NCBI GenBank assembly: GCA_902470345.1
Contig: CABRGB010000022.1
Location: 1-27,059, forward strand
DNA: 27,059 nt
Direction: 5' to 3'
From: an uncultured Collinsella sp.
GTDB taxonomy: Bacteria > Actinomycetota > Coriobacteriia > Coriobacteriales > Coriobacteriaceae
Shown: in pieces, positions 25,101-27,059 of the stretch
How positions within the stretch are numbered: position 1 is the stretch's first letter
How the letters are laid out: every line of letters begins with the position of its first letter
Notes under the pieces: generated by a model
The model's database searches: none
What the model saw: only the letters and a program-made list of their open reading frames with translations
Told to the model about the DNA's origin: nothing
Program-made: the position numbers and the translations under genes

Positions 25101-25522
25101 TTCACCTCGTTATAGCCATCGGCACTGACGGTAGCGGGAGCGATAGCGTTTTCATCGTTAGTTTCATCATCAGAAGGCTGTGTATCGGAAGGCTGCGCGG
25201 CGCCCTTGGCCTCCGCGTCGTCGGACGGCAGTCCCGCGGCAGCGGCGTCTTCGCTCGCGCCATTCTCGGCATCATCGCTAATCTGCTTTTCGGCACCCCC
25301 GTTAGCGGTGCTGTCTACACCAGTAGACTCACTTGAGGAACCCTCCCCCATCACAGCTTCCTCGGCAGAAACCGTCTGGGCATCGTTGGCAATGGCCTGC
25401 GAGATTGGAGGCATGACGAGCGACAGTACCAGGCTCAACACGGAGGCTCCGCACAAAACGCCTGCCAGCACACGGCGCGTCGCTTTATTACTCTGCTTAG
25501 ATTTGTCTGAATTTGCTTTCAT
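22142..25522 (-). CDS. Large LPXTG-type beta-helix surface adhesin, probable pilus tip
   Basis: This is a 1126-aa secreted protein. A long signal peptide (about 1-46, basic then hydrophobic, ending ISQAIA) is followed by an acidic low-complexity linker (47-130). A glycine-rich right-handed beta-helix-like region (about 290-730) has repeated elements such as GGxIxGN...GGGIY. Two Spy0128/FctA-type isopeptide domains follow: 735-917 (Lys743, Glu820 in FYLVEE, Asn916 in FTNKI) and 923-1080 (Lys930, Glu1011 in YYVREK, Asn1079 in FTNTY). The sorting signal LPLSG (1085-1089), a hydrophobic segment and a basic tail end the protein. The ATG at 25522 has GGGGAGGAG upstream. It is first in the pilus operon, as tip adhesins often are. 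The ligand is unknown; beta-helix domains often bind or cleave glycans, but no catalytic residues can be assigned. Confidence 0.93.
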   Translation of the reverse strand: MKANSDKSKQSNKATRRVLAGVLCGASVLSLVLSLVMPPISQAIANDAQTVSAEEAVMGEGSSSESTGVDSTANGGAEKQISDDAENGASEDAAAAGLPSDDAEAKGAAQPSDTQPSDDETNDENAIAPATVSADGYNEVKGNIAETFTNGGKFRLTDFAYSDKQITITKDTAIDLAGHMLYRGSGNKDSFFVVENGATLTIEDLGKTKDEQTLVETTAGHLASMEWETGNGSNSGTPKSLTYFETKSTPNQDGLGTTETTIRHVVTGFGAIDAASDSGSVKHVVTVKEGGTLDLKGGMITTAANLSDDGHVIFSEGKVKIEGGYVTNGNGGGWGGGLCITGEKAGANASLEMTGGVVAGNKSGSGGGIYADKGATLKLTGGIISGNATYENTCNSGGSPENGYGGGVFTKNACVSISDSASITNNRVDSNISESFNNGLLGGGGIACVNGGKLSITGGSVTANYSHEAGGGVYAGFYNQTIEFEMTGGTIAGNVAENAEGGGLRIAGGDNTGTMATISAGENSKIYITNNKTMTGKDRGGDWGGGGVFIQKGGKLNIVKTLIAENEAGGWGGGVGACPTGETIVSHSNGAAIYNNKDNNGEHYSAGGYGKNEDSNSEYITEPFKKSGHKDFFLVRKKDGANSTIAVVLGKMLGGDSAGWQGTCDGEKITIEPNGGAEAKYMFGLEAHPTADAMGKAQTAATTIISGNYSYTHGGGIMTNGDLVVGEVKDLSVYPSMKLNATKVLKDEKGISQGLSTHNYRFKLLRQDGDIEPSWKDDDTFDMGDCSVAGEAPVDQTNGNITFDSGKDYSSGQYVFYLVEEPISGENELDTKFDETIYKIVVKVEDNPSDTKYLMSIPINYYKVKEITVSKKTEKDPIFKPLGSESYSVDIPQDSSQDSTKTTVTIGNSKKPTFTNKIVPPASWTPKATKVVEGGEMKEFTLQFAKDSKFKNIIGTAVTSGKETKQTLSFKDTTDKEVELKYSLADIRGNPDDSGDSTGGPSKTYTYYVREKTDGSRFSHYTYDHSVYKFTVVARYDTEKGEINCAVTYRKGTVDKEGTWVSAETEGHEFPDTIPTFTNTYSTSLPLSGMSGVTLTYLAGAAVLCAAAAWMHIRRKANAKGGERRE

Positions 25523-25576
25523 CGATGTCTCCTCCCCAAGAGACCGCGATCTTGCTCTTTCACTATCAAACGTATC

Positions 25577-25597
25577 TGCGCAATCTGTAATTGCGCA
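25577..25597. promoter_or_regulatory. Palindrome in the leader of the pilus operon
   Basis: tgcgcaat (25577-25584) and attgcgca (25590-25597) form a perfect 8-bp inverted repeat with a 5-nt centre, between the predicted promoter and the adhesin start codon. It could be a repressor operator or an RNA hairpin. Confidence 0.5.
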
Positions 25598-25612
25598 CGC
25601 TTAGTAATGGCT

Positions 25613-25642
25613 ATTCTAACGATTGTTTGGACATCTGGGCAA
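25613..25642 (-). promoter_or_regulatory. Predicted promoter of the pilus operon
   Basis: On the minus strand TTGCCC (25637-25642) and TAGAAT (25613-25618) are separated by 18 bp and lie about 90 bp before the adhesin start codon. An alternative pair, TTGTCA-18-TACAAA, overlaps the palindrome at 25665-25687. Confidence 0.5.
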
Positions 25643-25664
25643 ATAAACCGATAGTTTTGTAGCG

Positions 25665-25687
25665 AATTGTCAATTCTCTTGACAATT
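25665..25687. promoter_or_regulatory. Perfect palindrome upstream of the pilus promoter
   Basis: AATTGTCAA (25665-25673) and TTGACAATT (25679-25687) are a perfect 9-bp inverted repeat with a 5-bp centre. It lies roughly 25-50 bp upstream of the predicted -35, a position suited to an activator site, or it may be an operator over an alternative promoter. Confidence 0.55.
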
Positions 25688-25980
25688 GCTCAGATTTACC
25701 TTCGTTTATTCGCTATCTATTTTTTGTTTCTACTGGTAATTTAGTTGCCCATCATTTTTTAATGGCATTAGATTTATTTGCACAACATTTTGCTCAAGAG
25801 TAAACATCCTGTAAACAGTCGAAAATTGACCGTGAACGGTAGGTCATTAACCGGGATGAATATCCTACCAAATTGATGAGAATATCTTAAACCCATCGGT
25901 GGTTAGAAGCATGATGTTCAGACAACAATATTTGAATTTTCCCACAGATTTTAGGTACCAATTCGCCCAAATCGCCTGAG
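25688..25980. other. AT-rich gene-free region between the pilus operon and the HAD gene
   Basis: This stretch is much more AT-rich than the rest of the window, with many T-runs and no supported open frame. It may hold further control sites for the pilus operon. No tRNA or known RNA was recognised. Confidence 0.5.
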
Positions 25981-26017
25981 GCCACCACAAAGGCGCCTGT
26001 CCCCTTTGTGATGGTTC
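25981..26017. repeat. REP-like hairpin, copy 2, downstream of the HAD phosphatase gene
   Basis: ccaccacaaagg-cgcctgtc-ccctttgtgatgg repeats the hairpin at 17002-17036. It lies 11 bp after the stop codon of the minus-strand HAD gene, the same placement as copy 1 after the sortase gene. Confidence 0.8.
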
Positions 26018-26027
26018 TCCCCCGGCG

Positions 26028-26849
26028 CTACAGCAGATGCTCCTCGACAAAGACCGCGATGCCGTCTTTGTCGTTACTCGCGGTTACAAAGTCGGCGGCG
26101 GCACGGGTGGCGTCGCTGCCATTTGCCATGGCCACGCCCACGCCGGCGTCAGCCACCATGCAGGTGTCGTTATCGGCATCGCCAAACACGCAGATGTTCT
26201 GGAGCTCCATGCCGTTGAGCTCCGCCACGCGCACAAGGCCGCGCGTCTTGGACACGCGCGGATCCATGAACTCGTAGAGCCGTTGCGTGGTCTGCAGAGC
26301 CGCAGCCTTAACAGTGTCGTCGGCGAGCGTCGACGCCCGCTCGATGACCTGCGGCATCGCCTCGGGCGCCATGGTAAACATCACCTTGGCCTGCGGCTCG
26401 CGCAAAAACTCGGAAAAGTCGACCACCTTGTAGGGCACGCCGTCGACACGCGACAAGTGCTCGACGCACGCATTGCTCTCGGGCACATAGAGCACGCCGT
26501 CCCGAGGGCAAACGGGCGTTGCCGGCAGGTCTGCCATGTGCTCGCAAATGCGCGCGATGGTCTCGCCCGGCAGCGGATAGCTCAGCTCGTTGATGCCGTG
26601 CGCACGATCGATGACTTCGGCGCCGCCGCAGCCCACCAGCACGTCTACCAGGCCTTCGATACCCCAGAGCCCAAACATGGCCTCGGTCGCCTGGGCGTCG
26701 CGCCCGGTGCACAGGCCAAAGAGCACGCCGCGCTCGCGCAGAGCGCGAATCGCCGCCACGGTGCGCGGGGACACCGTGTGCTGGCTCGTGAGCAGCGTGC
26801 CGTCGATATCGCAGAGTACGGCTTTAATGTGGCTGAAGGTGGTGTCCAT
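26028..26849 (-). CDS. Cof-type HAD-IIB family phosphatase
   Basis: This 273-aa cytoplasmic hydrolase of the haloacid dehalogenase superfamily has a C2 cap, and probably acts on sugar phosphates or flavin/pyridoxal phosphates. Visible motifs are DIDGT (motif I, nucleophile Asp14 and acid/base Asp16), CTGRD (motif II, Thr48), Lys201 (VSKTRG) in the usual motif III place, and GDADND (motif IV, 223-228). The cap lies about between 85 and 190. The frame could begin at 27047, but the ATG at 26849 has AAAGG upstream and gives the normal family N-terminus; the upstream extension translates the repeat sequences. It stands alone between two REP-like hairpins. The exact substrate cannot be told. Confidence 0.94.
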   Translation of the reverse strand: MDTTFSHIKAVLCDIDGTLLTSQHTVSPRTVAAIRALRERGVLFGLCTGRDAQATEAMFGLWGIEGLVDVLVGCGGAEVIDRAHGINELSYPLPGETIARICEHMADLPATPVCPRDGVLYVPESNACVEHLSRVDGVPYKVVDFSEFLREPQAKVMFTMAPEAMPQVIERASTLADDTVKAAALQTTQRLYEFMDPRVSKTRGLVRVAELNGMELQNICVFGDADNDTCMVADAGVGVAMANGSDATRAAADFVTASNDKDGIAVFVEEHLL

Positions 26850-26937
26850 GGGGGCCTTTCTGGGTTGTGCGACGGCGTGGGGTGTATTCGTGAACGGCGT
26901 ACATGGTATACCAAGGCGCAGGCCGTTGGGATCCAAT

Positions 26938-26971
26938 CGCCACAAAGGCGTCTGGCCCCTCTGTGGTGGCC
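26938..26971. repeat. REP-like hairpin, copy 3, upstream of the HAD phosphatase gene
   Basis: cgccacaaagg-cgtctggcc-cctctgtggtgg is a diverged copy of the hairpins at 17002-17036 and 25981-26017, in the same orientation on the plus strand. Confidence 0.75.
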
Positions 26972-27004
26972 GAACCCGAAGGGCGGCCTGCCCGGAGCGC
27001 AAAG

Positions 27005-27059
27005 CATCACAACATTCGACGTTTTTCGGCAAAATCGCGATTTTCATCGAATGTTGTGA
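27005..27059. repeat. 57-bp inverted-repeat element, copy 2 (reaches the window edge)
   Basis: tcacaacattcga (27007-27019) and tcgaatgttgtga (27047-27059) are perfect inverted repeats around a 27-bp centre with the palindrome aaaatcgcgatttt. The layout, spacing and orientation match copy 1 at 16931-16987. The last two bases of the right arm would lie outside the window. Confidence 0.85.

Noticed and set aside
26850..27047. N-terminal extension of the HAD phosphatase to 27047
   Set aside because: The extension translates the REP-like and inverted-repeat elements; the ATG at 26849 has a ribosome-binding site and the family start.

Overview
The window looks like chromosomal DNA of a high-GC Gram-positive gut actinobacterium of the Coriobacteriia, most likely Collinsella or a close relative. 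This is inferred from the gene content: GatCAB, L13/S9, a BTAD/ATPase regulator and sortase pili, together with family resemblance. No database search was possible. Almost every gene is on the minus strand. The clear exceptions are a 15-codon gene end at the left edge and one unrecognised 144-aa gene at 9697-10131.

Layout, left to right: (1) 118-3116, a large ATPase/BTAD transcriptional regulator whose last part is cut off by a frameshift. (2) 3561-6467, an amino-sugar block of glmM, a glucose-type PTS IIA protein and nagB, which links cell-wall precursor synthesis to sugar uptake and amino-sugar catabolism. (3) 6591-7432, rplM-rpsI, with a good promoter and a strong terminator. (4) 7590-8468, a patatin-like lipase. 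(5) 8469-9457, a repeat-rich spacer and the tmRNA gene ssrA. (6) 9697-10131, the unknown gene. (7) 10196-12535, a two-gene operon of a DUF6110-like membrane protein and a P1B-type metal ATPase with an SCA motif in place of CPx, behind a promoter that overlaps a palindrome. (8) 12660-13222, a spacer full of hairpins and inverted repeats. (9) 13223-16724, gatC-gatA-gatB, translationally coupled. (10) 17050-25522, a sortase-assembled pilus locus: a large beta-helix adhesin, two SpaA-type pilins, a tiny membrane ORF and a class C sortase. (11) 26028-26849, a Cof-type HAD phosphatase.

The pilus locus is the main accessory system. All three surface proteins have a signal peptide, a sorting motif (LPLSG, MPSTG, LPLTG), a hydrophobic segment and a basic tail. 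They also carry lysine/glutamate signatures of intramolecular isopeptide or pilin domains. The sortase would polymerise them into a covalent pilus with the 1126-aa protein as probable tip adhesin. The operon follows an AT-rich 500-bp leader with perfect palindromes, and base composition differs sharply between adjacent pilin genes.

The spacers contain several families of short structured repeats: a 62-bp tandem hairpin array, a 190-bp foldback element, a 141-bp near-palindrome after gatB, a two-copy 57-bp inverted repeat and a three-copy REP-like hairpin. These are the least explained part of the window.
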